Under the pieces are notes generated by a model, which saw only the letters and a list, made by a program, of their open reading frames with translations, was not told the origin of the DNA and made no database searches. Below are positions 31,679-43,109 of a stretch of DNA of 64,000 nt, in pieces. The number at the start of each line of letters is the position of its first letter. The first letter of the stretch is position 1. The stretch lies in contig NC_091976.1 in NCBI RefSeq assembly GCF_036711975.1, forward strand, positions 6,448,001-6,512,000, given 5' to 3'. The DNA is from Onthophagus taurus. Its lineage: Eukaryota; Arthropoda; Insecta; Coleoptera; Scarabaeidae. The translations under genes were made by a program, and so were the position numbers.

Positions 31679-33101
31679 CCCTAGAACACATACAGGGGTA
31701 ATACCCCAACAAAAATTAAAATTGCCGCCAACTTCACTATTTCCTTTAGTCAGTAGAGAGCGTTCTAGTATACTAAAGTGAGGTTAAACATATGTGTATT
31801 CCATTTGCAAAAGTAAAATAATCGTTATAGTTTTTTAATTACAAGTGGATAGGGGTAATTAAATACCCGAAATTAAATACACAAAATCGACAGGATAAAT
31901 TTGCACCGATAAGGCAGTTATCTGGTTAAATGGTTCCCACCCATTTATAAAAAATTGTACAGAATGCTATACACCACATGCATATTGTGCAATAGACGAA
32001 CAGTTATTGCGTTTTCGCGGTAATTGCCCTTTTCGAGTTTACATAGCTTCCAAGCCTGACAAATATAGCTTGAAAATAAATACTATGTGTGACAGCAGAA
32101 CATATTACATGGTCAGCGCTCTACCGTACATTGGCAAGGAAGATCGAATAAGTAAGGAACCTGTGTCGACTCAAATAGTAAAAAAGTTAGCAGAACCAAT
32201 CTATGGCACGAATAGGAACAGTACTATGTTCAATTATTTTACGTCTATACCTCTCGCTCATGATATGTTAAAAAATCATAAACTGACCGTAGTAGGAACT
32301 CTACGTAATAATAAAAGGGAGACCGCCATCTTTTCTATCTAATAGAAAGAAAGAAATTCTTTCATCACAATTCGCCTTTGTTGAAAAGACAACCTTGGTA
32401 TCCTTTACACCAAAACGTTCAAAATCGGTAATATTGCTTTCCACTGTCCATTCAACAGCAACAATAGATGAACATAGTAAAAAGCCGGAGATTATCCTCT
32501 TTTACAATTCTACAAAAGGGGCAGTTGATACCTTTGATCAAATGGCGCATAATTATACAGTTGCGCGAAAAACTAAACGATGGCCATTAAGATTTTTGTT
32601 TGGAATGCTTGATCAGGCTGGTATTAATGCTTACATAATTTTTAACTTATCAACTAAACCTGACAAACCAAATCGAAAACAATTTTTGAATAAACTTGGT
32701 GTACAGTTAGCACGAAATTATATGGAATATAGATTGAAAGGTAAATTACCAAATGAGCTCAGAAAAGATATAGAGAAAGTATTAGATATAAATACACCAG
32801 AGGAAGATGAATTGCCAGCCAAACGGTTAAAATCTGGACGGTGCCACTTGTGTCCAAGGATTAAAGATCGAAAATCAAAAATATGCTGCGTTAAGTGCAA
32901 TAAGCCCGTATGCACTGATCATAGACTTGATATTTGCTTTTCTTGTAAAAAATGATAGTTTAGGCTTTGAACGAAGCATTACTATATGTAATTTTCATAA
33001 CGATTAAAAATTTGAATATAATAATGTGTTTTATATAATGGGGTAATAAGTTACCCCATGTATGTGTTTATAGTTGCAATGTTTATGTATGTGTTCTTGG
33101 G
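31679..33101 (+). mobile_element. piggyBac element, internally deleted, TTAA-flanked
   Basis: TTAA at 31675-31678 precedes CCCTAGAACACATACA, and the right end reads TGTATGTGTTCTTGGG before TTAA at 33102-33105. The termini match for about 16 bp with one mismatch and resemble the canonical piggyBac start. At 1.4 kb it is too short for a full transposase. Confidence 0.88.
31950..32955 (+). pseudogene. piggyBac transposase, N-terminal half missing
   Basis: Recognisable parts: IDEQLLRFRGNCPFRVYIA (first aspartate), MCDSRTYYMVSALPYIG, STMFNYFTSIPLAHDML and KGAVDTFDQMAHNYTVARK (third aspartate). The usual DN in the second catalytic block is FN, so it is also catalytically dead. A frameshift near 32345 splits the two ORFs. 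The C-terminus has the cysteine-rich zinc-binding domain (CHLCPRIKDRKSKICCVKC). Confidence 0.88.
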
Positions 33102-33105
33102 TTAA

Positions 33106-33594
33106 GAGAAAGACTGATATACGAGATTGTCATAGTTTGATCGATTATTATTATCTATGTACTATTTTTATGAGGATAAATTAAATACTTCTCAGTTTTG
33201 TGGGTGGTATTAATTTCTTACAGGTTGTAACGTAACGGTTCGAAGTGTGGCGATTCTGATGGTTGTTGGATGATAATGCATATTCGTCGATAGTTGCGGA
33301 TAACTTCAGGTCTGTCAATGCGGACGATAAAGTAGAACGCTGTACCGATTTATTAAATATGTTTATATATATTTATTAAATATTTAAACAGTGTGTTTAT
33401 TGTATTTATGTTTTATTCTGTTTATGTATCGGTAAAATCCAGAATCAGAAAAATTATACAGTTCATTGAAAGTGTCGTACAAAGTGTATACATTTTTAAA
33501 TAATGATGGATATTTTTTTGAGTTAATTAGTGTTGATAACGATATCGCAAATTTTTCTAACACTCGAATTGATTGGCAAGCGATAATTAAATAA
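33106..33594. other. Unassigned AT-rich spacer
   Basis: No ORF resembling a known family. A TATATATATTTATTAAATAT run lies at about 33363-33383. Possibly a leader or LTR of the following Ty3 fragment, but no terminal pair was found. Confidence 0.35.
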
Positions 33595-34440
33595 GGTATT
33601 GTCCATACCTCATGTTGGATGGTGTACTGTATCGCCAGGTACCTGAACTGGAAACTGAGGAAACACGTTGTACCCACAGATGAAAGGTTAAATGTAATGA
33701 AAGAATACCATGACTCACCTACAGCAGGTCACTACGGAGTCGACCGTACATACCACCGAATTGCCGTTAGATATTACTGGCCAGCTATGCGACGGTTCAT
33801 AACTGATTATGTAAAGAAATGTACGAAATGCCAAAAGTATAAAGCTACGAATTTGAAGCCAGCTGGTCTCCTTCGCACACCGGCATTTGCTCAACGATTT
33901 GAAACATTTGCATGGACTTGTTTGGTCCATTACCATGCGCACCCACCGGCCATCGCTGGATATTTATTATAAAAGATAGAGCTACTAAATGCGTTGTTGA
34001 ATTATTCCCATTGGTCCAAGCTACCGAGGTAAATTGTGCGAGAATTTTGATTGATGAGATCTTCACTAGATTTGGTACGCCAAGGAGGATCGTTTCCGAT
34101 AATGGAGTCCAATTTACTGGAGATGTTATGCAGCATATCAGTAACTGTTTAGGGATAAAACAGTCATTAATCCCATATAATTTGGAAGCGAATACCGTTG
34201 AAAGGAAGAACAGAGATTTAAAGACCGAATTAGCAATGTTGGTAGAAGACAATCATGAAGAATGGGTCGAAAAATTACCAAGTATACGATTTGCAATGAA
34301 TACGATAAAATACAAATCCACAGGCTTTTGTGCAGCTTATTTAACATTTTTGGAGGCGATCTACGTACTCCAGATGACGTTGATCGGGATTTAACATCAA
34401 TCATCGCAGAAGAAAATTTAGTTGCTCTGGCAATTTGGAA
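33595..34440 (+). pseudogene. Ty3/gypsy integrase fragment, second lineage
   Basis: The zinc region HYGVDRTYHRIAVRYYWPAM, CTKCQKYKA is followed, after a shift near 33912, by MDLFGPLPCAPTGHRWIF (first D), RRIVSDNGVQFTGDV (second D) and TVERKNRDLKTEL (E). A further shift near 34350 gives FGGDLRTPDDVDRDL. It differs clearly from the integrase at 16790. Confidence 0.85.
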
Positions 34441-34608
34441 AGTTAGCCTTTTCTTCAAATCCGTCAGCTATCTCCAACCATTTTTCTGTAGATAGTTTTG
34501 GTATAGTGCTCTCAGCGAAACAAAGCTAAATTGCTTCACAAGCTTCATTAACAATATCATTAGCAGTTGATCTCCCCACTCGGATTGTGTAATGAAGATC
34601 GGTTAAGT
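34425..34608 (-). pseudogene. Small antisense Harbinger transposase fragment
   Basis: Antisense frame: LHYTIRVGRSTANDIVNEAC, stop, then KLSTEKWLEIADGFEEKANF and PNC, the HTH-to-core region of PIF/Harbinger transposases. It is cut off just before the first catalytic aspartate by the Ty3 fragment and begins at the hAT end. Confidence 0.65.
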
Positions 34609-34854
34609 CAGTGATGGCGAACCTATGACCGGTGAGTCAGTATCCGACCCACGGAAGATTTTTAACTGACCCACGATTGCTAGGCAACCATTTGTATGTT
34701 TACGCGCGTTTATTTAGATTTTCTAAATTGTGTGGTTAATTTATATTCAATTTGTATTTTTTTCAAGCATTGCATTGACACAAAAGCAATTTGAAAAAAT
34801 CGACAAACCAAAGCAAATAACCATATTTAAAGCAGTTTCTTTAGATAAAATGTA
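34609..34854. repeat. hAT left terminus without its gene
   Basis: CAGTGATGGCGAACCTATGA is a standard hAT end. About 245 bp of non-coding sequence follow before the DD41D element inserted at TA (34853-34854). No coding part of this hAT remains next to it. Confidence 0.6.
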
Positions 34855-37697
34855 CCGGGTGGGCCACTAAGAAAGGACGCCGGCTATATCTCAGAAACTG
34901 TTGATCGCACAGTTTTCAGACAAAAAAATTCTTATACAAAGTGACCCATAGAAACTGCTGGAAATTATTTTCAAGTTTGTAAAACTACCGCTAGGGGGCG
35001 TAATGCCAACGACAAAATTTAAAATGTAGTTTTTCGTAAAATTTTGATAATAAACTTCATTCGGCTATAACATTTTTAGAATCTTTAGATAATTTCTGAC
35101 AACTTTCGTTAGTCAATTTTTTTGCTTACTGCTTAAATAAGTGAGGTACGGGGTGTTACATTTACTATTATAAGTAGCCCTAACTTTGGAATTGTTCATC
35201 CGAATACATCAAAATTGGTCTTGTTGGAAAGAGGAGGAATTTTTGTATTCGATGACATCCGAAATTAGCCGATTTACTTTCTAAGTCAAACGCTAGGTGG
35301 CGTAATTTGTCAGTTTTATTTATTTTTACAATTTTCTTGAAAAATTCAAATGAAAACGTATATTTTTGACAAGGTATATGAAAAGAGCGTTAAAAAGTAC
35401 GTCATATAGTGAAAACCGCAATATCGTACGTTTTTTAGTCTTAGAGATATTCAAAAAAAGAGGGATAAATTAAAACGTAACTACGTTTGGGTGATTATTT
35501 AATATCATAGTAAGCTTTCAAAGAACAACTACCTACAACAAGTTATAACAATAATAACGTTTTATATGTAAAACTTACAAGCAAACAATTTTACAATTTT
35601 TTTTGTTTACTTATATAATATGTCGAAGGGTGACCTGAGTAGGTAATATCAAAATATTCTCATTGATCTTAGCGGGCCATGATAAAACAAAATCCGATTG
35701 TTTAATTTTATGGTGTCAAATCAAATTGTTGTTACTGTAATTTAGTGTTTTCTCTGTCGTGTGAGTAACTTAATTTAGCTATTTTAAAAATGCCGACCAA
35801 TGAGGAAGCGTATGATATGCTTGTGAGTTACTTTGAATGCATGCAGAATGCAACTATTGCTGCAAGACATTACGCAGTTCGTTATCCACAACGCAAAGGT
35901 TTTCATCCGTATAGCCCGCCCATCAGTTAAGGACTACAGTAAGTATTCATCGTCCTATATATCGTAGAACACGTAGAAGTCGCACCGAAGAAAACGTAAT
36001 AAATGTTTTAGCGTATGTGGAATTTAATCCACAGCATAGCAAAAGAACAATCGGTGTTGATTTAGGTGTTACTCGGACAACGGTCCAACGTATTTTAAGA
36101 GAATATAGGTAGGTATAAAAGAATATATGAAAATACTACATGTTTTATGAAATCGACCAGAGAGAATACGAACACATTTTAATGTGGGATGCACCCGTAC
36201 CACGTAGTTCTCCATCAGGCTCTGACTGCAAGAGATTATGATATTCGTCTGGATTACTGCCCCTGGTTAACAAACATGTTAATAGAAGATCCTTAACTGC
36301 TTTCAAGGATACTGTAAACTGACGAGGCCACATTCAATAGTGGTGGTGGTGTAAACCTGCATAATATGCATTACTGGTCGCGTAACACCCCTCATTGGAT
36401 GCGAGAAATACAGCATCAAGGCCGGTGGAACGTAAACGTTTGGTGCGGGATTTTAGGAGGACGCATTATTGGTCCTTACATATTTAACAATAGACTAAAT
36501 AGTACCTCAATTTTTTAAGAAATGAACTGCCAATTCTTTTGGAAGATGTGCCTTTAGCTATTCGCAGAGACATGTTTTTTCAGCACGATGGCTGCCCGGC
36601 ACATTTCTCTGCAAATGTGCGACAATTTTTGAACGAAACTTTTCCTAATAAGTGGATAGGCAGAGGAAGTTTATATCCTTGGCCAGCGAGGTACCTCTTA
36701 CTTAGCAGTTTTTAAACTTTACAAGTCTGTAGTACCTATGATTCTTTGATACATCTAACTAATAATTTTTGTTCTCTAGATCGCCCGATTTAACATGTTT
36801 AGATTTTTATTTGTGGGGTGAATAAAAGACCTCGTCTTTACAACCAGGCCTACGACGCGAGAAGACATGATCGAACGGATAGGAAATGTTATCCGCAATA
36901 TTTCATTACCGGAAATAGAGGCTGCCGTCTTATCTACGCACGAGCGCCTACAGCAGTGCATTGCTGCTGATGGCAGACAATTTGAATTTAAGACATCACT
37001 GATTTCTTTTAGGATAGTTGATTAAAGTTGTTCTTTGAAAGCTTATTATGATATTAAATAATCACCCAAACGTAGTTACGTTTTAATTTATCCTTCTTTT
37101 TTTGAACATCTGTAAGACTGAAACACGTACGATATTGCGGTTTTCACTGTATAACGTACTTTTTAACGCTCTTTTCACATACCTTGTCACAAATATACGT
37201 TTCCATTTGAATTTTTCAAGAAAATTGTAAAAATAAATAGAACTGGCAAATTACGCCACCTAACGTTTGACTTAGAAAGTAAATCGCCTAATTTCGGATG
37301 TCATCGAATACAAAAATTCCTCCTCTTTCCAACAAGACCATTTTTGATGTATTCGGATGAACAATTCCAAAGTTAGGGCTACTTTTATAATAGTAAATGT
37401 AACACCCCGTACTTATTTAAGCAGTAAGCAAAAAAATGACTAACGAAAGTTGTCAGAAATTATTTAAAGATTCTAAAAATGTTATAGCCGAATGAAGTTT
37501 ATTATCAAAATTTTACGAAAAACTACATTTTAAATTTTGTCGTTGGCATTACGCCCCCTAGCGGTGGTTTTACAAACTTGAAAATAATTTCCAGCAGTTT
37601 CTATGGGTCACTTTGTATAAGAATTTTTTTGTCTGAAACCTGTGCGATCAACAGTTTCTGAGATATAGCCGGCGTCCTTTCTTAGTGGCCCACCCGG
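34855..37697 (+). mobile_element. DD41D long-TIR transposon, both ends present (copy B)
   Basis: It begins CCGGGTGGGCCACTAAGAAA and ends with the inverse at 37697, with TA on each side (34853-34854, 37698-37699). Arms of about 670 bp (34855-35530 and 37025-37697) are nearly identical inverted repeats, unusually long for this superfamily. The transposase lies between them. Confidence 0.92.
35790..37023 (+). pseudogene. Spliced DD41D transposase, degraded copy B
   Basis: Same layout as 2089-3311: HTH exon from ATG 35790, intron 1 from 36109, WTDEATF-equivalent region, FQHDGCPAHFS, intron 2 and SPDLT...LDFYLWG. It retains a WNVNVWCG segment lost in copy A, but has a deletion near 35893, a stop at about 36293, a lost intron-1 acceptor (GG where copy A has AG) and one G fewer after LDFYLWG. 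Each copy carries private lesions in addition to shared ones. Confidence 0.8.
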
Positions 37698-38111
37698 TAC
37701 TTTTGTAAGGTTACGTTCAGTTATGTTTGTAGAAGGAGACTTCCATAGCATTTGTATTGAGATCACACGAGGAAACCCGAGAGCGAGAGTGTGTATGGCC
37801 GCTCGTCTCGCCTCAGCAGCGCTTCATCCGGAGTCGGTTTTTTGGCACGAGTCAAAGGGCTTTCGCCAAGTCTCGTCTCGATGCAAAAATACCCCTACAC
37901 ACTACCGTTTCGGTCGCAGCCGAACGTAGAATGCAATTCGGTTACTCGGATGTTTTCGGATTGGATCGTACGAAGGAATCTCTGTGAATACCCTTTTTAA
38001 GGACGCTATTTTTAGCTCTTTGTAGTGGACATTGGCTGCGTATATGTTCGTTACGTATATGTCGTAACGTTTCGCAGTCCTCTTTTGCAAGCTTTTACCA
38101 TTACTTACAAA
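37698..38111. other. Unassigned shared block (copy B of 3989-4400)
   Basis: Nearly identical to copy A. No gene recognised. Confidence 0.4.
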
Positions 38112-38326
38112 TAATTGAACTAAAATTAGAACTAAAACTAGAACTAACACTAGAAACTTTCGGGTTTTGCCGTGCGTCTTTTAAAAAAGTGAACACTTCG
38201 AACCAGTTTCTGAAGAAGGTTGCAACATGGCATCCGAAACGTCTAAAAGTTTTTCTTAAAAGACGCACGGCAAAACCCAAAAGTTTCTAGTGTTAGTTCT
38301 AGTTTTAGTTCTAATTTTAGTTTAAT
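38112..38326. repeat. Hairpin with CTGAAGAAGG...CCGAAACG core (copy B)
   Basis: Arms 38112-38184 and 38258-38326 are inverted repeats. The loop core CTGAAGAAGGTTGCAACATG continues GCATCCGAAACGTC, and GGTTGC can pair with GCATCC with one T-T mismatch. Confidence 0.75.
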
Positions 38327-38382
38327 TAACACCGGCCGTGATAGCCTTCGTACTTATATTACAAATAATTATTTGGAATAAA

Positions 38383-38738
38383 ATGGGTGACTGGAATAAT
38401 GAATTAACGCTGAAGTTTTTGGAAGTCTATCAGGCCGAATCCGTTTTGTAGAATCCAAAAGATAATTCCTATAAAGATAAAAGGAAAGTTAATGATGCGT
38501 GGATTCGTTTAAGTGAGTTATTACAAATACCGGTACCAGTTTTAAAGAAAAAAAAAAGGATTCGTTAATGGCTACCTTCAGAGGCCATTTGCGAAAGAAA
38601 AAAGGATCAATTAAATCTGGAGCAGGGATCAATGAAATATATAAACCGATATGGTTTGCGTTTGAATATATGGAGGCTTTTTTGGGAGCAGTATACGAAT
38701 GTAATCCTACCATTAATACATGGTATAAGAAAATTTAG
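38383..38738 (+). pseudogene. MADF-domain gene, better preserved copy B
   Basis: MGDWNNELTLKFLEVYQAES opens a full MADF domain, followed by TAG, then KDKRKVNDAWIRLSELLQIP and, after a slip in the A-run near 38555, MATFRGHLRKKKGSI and IWFAFEYMEAFLGAV, ending TAG 38736-38738. About 118 codons: MADF only, no BESS. Confidence 0.7.
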
Positions 38739-39099
38739 AGTTAAGTTTAATAAAACGCAGTGCTATTGTTTATTTTTATTAAGAAACGTACGTTATTTTT
38801 GCATAACGATGGTTGGTTGCTAAGATCAGCATAGCAAAAAAGTACTTCAGCGTTATGACGCTAAAGTAAATTTCACTTTAGCGCCACAACTCTGAAAAAC
38901 ATTTCACATTAGCGCTATATCTGAACAAGAACGCTTAAATGTTATGTACACAATAGACGGATTGTCTGTTGGCTGTTCATCATCCCAACGAAACATTTAA
39001 GCTGAAATGCCGTTATAAATACAAATAAAGAAATAAGTTTAGTTAAAAGAAATAAATTTAATTTTTTTAATTTTCCAAACATTAATACGGAAACTTGGA

Positions 39100-39317
39100 A
39101 CACGGATCCGTGGAAGATCAGTGTTGCCAAAAAAATGGTTGATTGTCAAACCACCTTTACGTCAGAAAATAATGGTAATAGTTCAGCTATTATAGATGAT
39201 GTTGATGTTAGCACTCATACTGAAATTGCCACCAGGAAGGAGACCGATGATACCACTAATGCTTCTTTTTCGGGTTGTTCTAATTGCACGGTGAACATAA
39301 ATAATTACTATTATTAA
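39100..39317 (+). pseudogene. Crypton-like recombinase tail (copy B)
   Basis: Only the last part (DCQTTFTSENN to SGCSNCTVNI) of the gene at 5540-6308 remains. The catalytic region is deleted between about 39090 and 39105. Confidence 0.75.
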
Positions 39318-39394
39318 AAGTAGAATTATGATTCTGTTCCATTGTTACTTAAAATTTTCATAATAAAGGTTTATTAAATATGTAGCTTCTTTTC

Positions 39395-41290
39395 TTGTAT
39401 TGTAAAAATATAACATTAGAGATTAAAGATGTCGGAGGAATTCTAAGAGAAATGAAAATAATGTTCGCTTACCGACCGAATCGCATGGAATTGCGGAAAT
39501 TATTCGAATCCAGGAAGTGGCAATCGTCCGAAACCTTTTATAATTGTTATCATGATAAAATAATAAAAGCAAATTAGGTCCATGTACCGGAAGAAGAGTT
39601 GTTGGATTATTTCATTGACGGAATTTCAGACCAGGGTTTACGAAATCAAGCCCCAATGCAAGGTTATGGATGTTTGGAAGATTTGGTGCAAGGATTCAAG
39701 AACATTATCATGGGACCACGTACCACTTCTAAACCAGTTGCGAAAGAAGTAGCAAAAAACACCGGAAAAGAAAACAACAGAGGGGACCAAGGGAGGATTT
39801 CCAGATGTTTCAATTGTGGCAGAATGGGTCATCTTGCGAATGAGTGTCAACAAGTAAAACGAGGCATTTTTGGGCATTTATTTGGAACGTATCGACTATT
39901 GACAATTGTGGATCCGAAGATGAGTTTCAACGTAACTTGGTCTACCAGATAAGTAACCAACCTATAACATTATATACTTTGTTAGATACGGGAAGTCCAA
40001 TTAGTTTCATTAAAGAAAAATTTGTACAGCATTTCGATAAATATACAACTGATTCTAATAAATTTTGTGGTATTAACCAATTAAAGTTAATTATTAAGCA
40101 GTCGGTAACGGTTGATTTGACTTTAGATATTTGTACAAAAGAGAGTTTTACTTGTAGTGCCGGATAGTACTATGTCGTCTTGTGTTGTATTAGGTCGAGA
40201 TGTTTTAAAATATGTAGTGTAATTTACTTTTGAGAACCGAAAAAATATACGAGACTGAAACCGAAGCCATTCAGGCGATAATCAATATTGATGTTATGTA
40301 TGATGACTCTAATAGTTTTAGTGAAGTAGATAGTGTTAAATTAAATAATCAATTACCTGAGCAAACCAAATTAGATTTTAAGGCGTTATTTATAATGGAA
40401 TACCTGCAACCGGAAAGACCTGAGAAACCTAACGTAAACGGCGAATTAATAAGTTAGAAGTTAATAGTCAAAGATTCTAATCTTCTTCATTATCAGCCGA
40501 GACGTTTATCTTTTTGTGAGAAGAGTGAAGTAAGACAGATCTTAGATGATTTATTACGCGATAATATTGTTCAACTAAGTAATTCTGAGTATGCTTCACC
40601 AATTGTATTAGTTAGGAAAAAGAATGGAGAAATCCGTATGTGCATTGATTATAGTCAATTAAATAAGGTACTCAGTAGAGATAACCATCCATTACCGCTT
40701 ACTGAAGACCAAATATTAGCACTGCATAATAAAAAGCATTTTTCCCGGCTAGACTAGATGGATTTTTCCACAAAGATATGCATCCCGATTCTATCAAGTA
40801 CACTGCGTTTGTTACTCCTCTGGGTTATTTTGAATATCTGAAGATGCCTTTTGGTTTAAAAGTAGGTCCTTCTGCTTTTCAAAGATTTGTTGATGACGTT
40901 TTCAAACCATTAATCGAGAATGGAGATGTGTCCATATATTTGGACTATATATTAATAACCAGCGAAACACTGGAATATCATTTTAAATTGTTGCTGCATG
41001 TTTTTAGGTTACTAGTAAAAAATAAAATGACCCTGAGATGAATTTCTAGCATACTTAATAAATGAAAGAGGTATTACGCCTCGGTATTCCTGTACCACGT
41101 AATGGCCGGGAATTACAAAGTTTTCTTGGACTTAGCTCATACTTTCGAAAATTCATTGAGAAATTTTCAATTATGCTAAACCATTGTACCTTACAAAAGC
41201 TAATGCCAAATTTCATTTTGGAGAAGAACAGTTGAGTTCTTTCGAAGTTATTAAAGCTAAATTAGTATCGGCTCCAGTGCTATCTATTTA
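39395..41290 (+). pseudogene. Ty3/gypsy gag-protease-RT (copy B)
   Basis: Same segments as copy A: zinc knuckle at about 39805-39846, LLDTGSPISF protease, RT with YLDY and the same frameshift at the SRLD site. Extra lesions include TAG near 39575, a 2-nt loss near 40143 and deletions at 41038 and 41175. Shared YLDY shows the RT was dead before duplication. Confidence 0.85.
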
Positions 41291-41299
41291 TAATGAAAA

Positions 41300-41978
41300 A
41301 TATCCAACTGAACCACAGTTCCAACAAATCACATTACAGCAGCTAGTTTCCAAGTTGCCTATCCTATTGCTCGCCACGGGAAACCTCTTTGTAAGGAGAA
41401 TTTGTAAAAAATGTATTTTATGAATGTAGTCCTACATTGTTTGCTGATTTTAAAGAAAAAGATTTGATTATAAAGCTTATAAATAAGTTACCTATCAGTC
41501 GAAATACAATTAAAGATCGAGTAATAGGATTAGAAAAAAATATTTCTTCGCAAATACATAACGACTTAAATTATGCAGAAATGTATTCAATTGCTTTATA
41601 TGAGAGTAATGATGAAAATGGTTATGCACAATTAGTAGTTTTTGCTCGGTGTAAGTCTGGAAATATAATGAAAGAAGAGTTAATAAAACTAATAACGTTG
41701 AAAGGACCGGCCTTGATATTTTTAAAAAATTTGATATTGCATTTAAAGAAATGGATATTGATGTTCAGAAAATAGTTTCTGTAACAACAGACGGCGAACC
41801 TAGTATGGTAGGGAAAAACATTGGGTTCAGTATCTTAAGCAAAATATTTCATATTCTCTGATTGAATTTTATTGTATAATACACCAGCAAGTGTTATGTG
41901 CGAAGCATGACTTAATACATTTTCCAGTGTAATGTCAGTTCTAATAAAAATAATCAACTTTATAAACGCAAGAGCTAA
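41300..41978 (+). pseudogene. hAT transposase fragment (copy B)
   Basis: Matches 8731-9415: NKLPISRNTIKDRVIGLEKN, YSIALYESNDENGYAQ, then IVSVTTDGEPSMVGK in another frame. It connects directly to the RT remnant, without the LINE of copy A. Confidence 0.8.
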
Positions 41979-42847
41979 GCTTGAAACGTACCTGAATTAC
42001 GTATCCTCTCAGAATCAGCAAGAATTTATTAATTCCCTATCTGAATCCGAAAAGCAATTAACAAAGCAGTATAAAAGAGTCGTTACGGGAGAAAAGGGGA
42101 GTAAGCCTACCGTTATTTTATTTCCTCCAACTCTACAACACTTATATGTCTCATTATTGAGATTAACAAAAGTTAAAGATAAACCTAATTATTATAATTA
42201 TTTAATTCAACTGTTTAATTTTGTAAGTTTCTTCTTCACAATTTTGGTTGGTATCAGTGATTTAAAAGTTTTTTCAAGTCTTAAACACATGTTATTTTTA
42301 TATTAAAGAGGTTGGTCAGACACCTGTCAGACATCTTGTACGCTTGTTGGTTCACCCAGTTTTGTTAATGGTTTCGCTCAGTTTTTGATCCTTTAAATTT
42401 AATAATGGTTTTCGATTATTCTACAATTGTTAGTTTCAAAAAACAAGTAAGTGTTAATTACGTTAAGTAAACTTTATCTTTAACTTTAATGCTCTGAAGA
42501 AGGTTACAATACATAACCGAAATATTAGCTTTTTAAAAAGTTGTTTTTTTAATTAAAACTGGACCGTACACCCCGTTACTTATTTCTATATTATTCAGAT
42601 TAGACACACAACAGATATTGTATCAAAATCCAACCCGTATTTGTTTGCATATCCTAATAGTGAACATTGGGCAAGAGGTGATGTTGCGATTAGAAAATTT
42701 GCTGATAAGGCTCAGTTAGAAAATCCTAGAAATATTTCTTTTAAGAGATTAAGAAAGCAAATTGCCTGTTATGCAAATTTTAAACCTAAATTCTGAAGAA
42801 ACTGCATATTTTATGGGACATACTGAGAAAATTCACAACGAATTTTA
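41979..42847 (+). pseudogene. Second tyrosine-recombinase gene (copy B)
   Basis: FINSLSESEKQLTKQYKRVV continues here into SKPTVILFPPTLQHLYVS without the small frameshift of copy A. The C part (SEHWARGDVAIRKFAD to GHTEKIHNEF) ends at the Harbinger terminus. The intron-like gap 42150-42598 contains the CTGAAGAAGGTTACAATACA hairpin core. Confidence 0.6.
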
Positions 42848-43109
42848 AGCCCCCCATCGACGGTCGAACATGTTGGCCAACATGTTAGGTCCGAGCGGCT
42901 CGGCCAACATGTTCGACCGTCGATGGACGCGCTTCCAACATGCTCGACTGATTTGTTGGGTTGGGCGCTCGGCTCGACAGCTACGGCCAACTCGAGCCCA
43001 ACACCGAGCATGTTCGATCGTGGATGGTCAACCGTCGAGCGGCTCGACGAGAATGACGTCAGTTTAGACATTTTTTAATAGTGTTTACACTACATTGGAG
43101 TTACATTGG
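42848..43109. mobile_element. Truncated left end of the outer Harbinger (copy B)
   Basis: TTA (42845-42847) and 262 bp identical in layout to 10290-10551, including the 25-bp palindrome, then an abrupt change to unrelated sequence. The Harbinger had therefore inserted before the block was duplicated. Confidence 0.88.

Larger units (their letters stand above)
35613..43109 (+). repeat. Copy B of the large direct duplication (partner 1915-10551)
   Basis: Collinear with copy A from inside the DD41D element to base 262 of the Harbinger end. It lacks about 780 bp holding most of the Crypton-like recombinase (junction near 39095) and the LINE insertion. On its left the DD41D element is complete here. 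On the right it breaks off at 43109 into a Mutator-like element. Confidence 0.9.
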
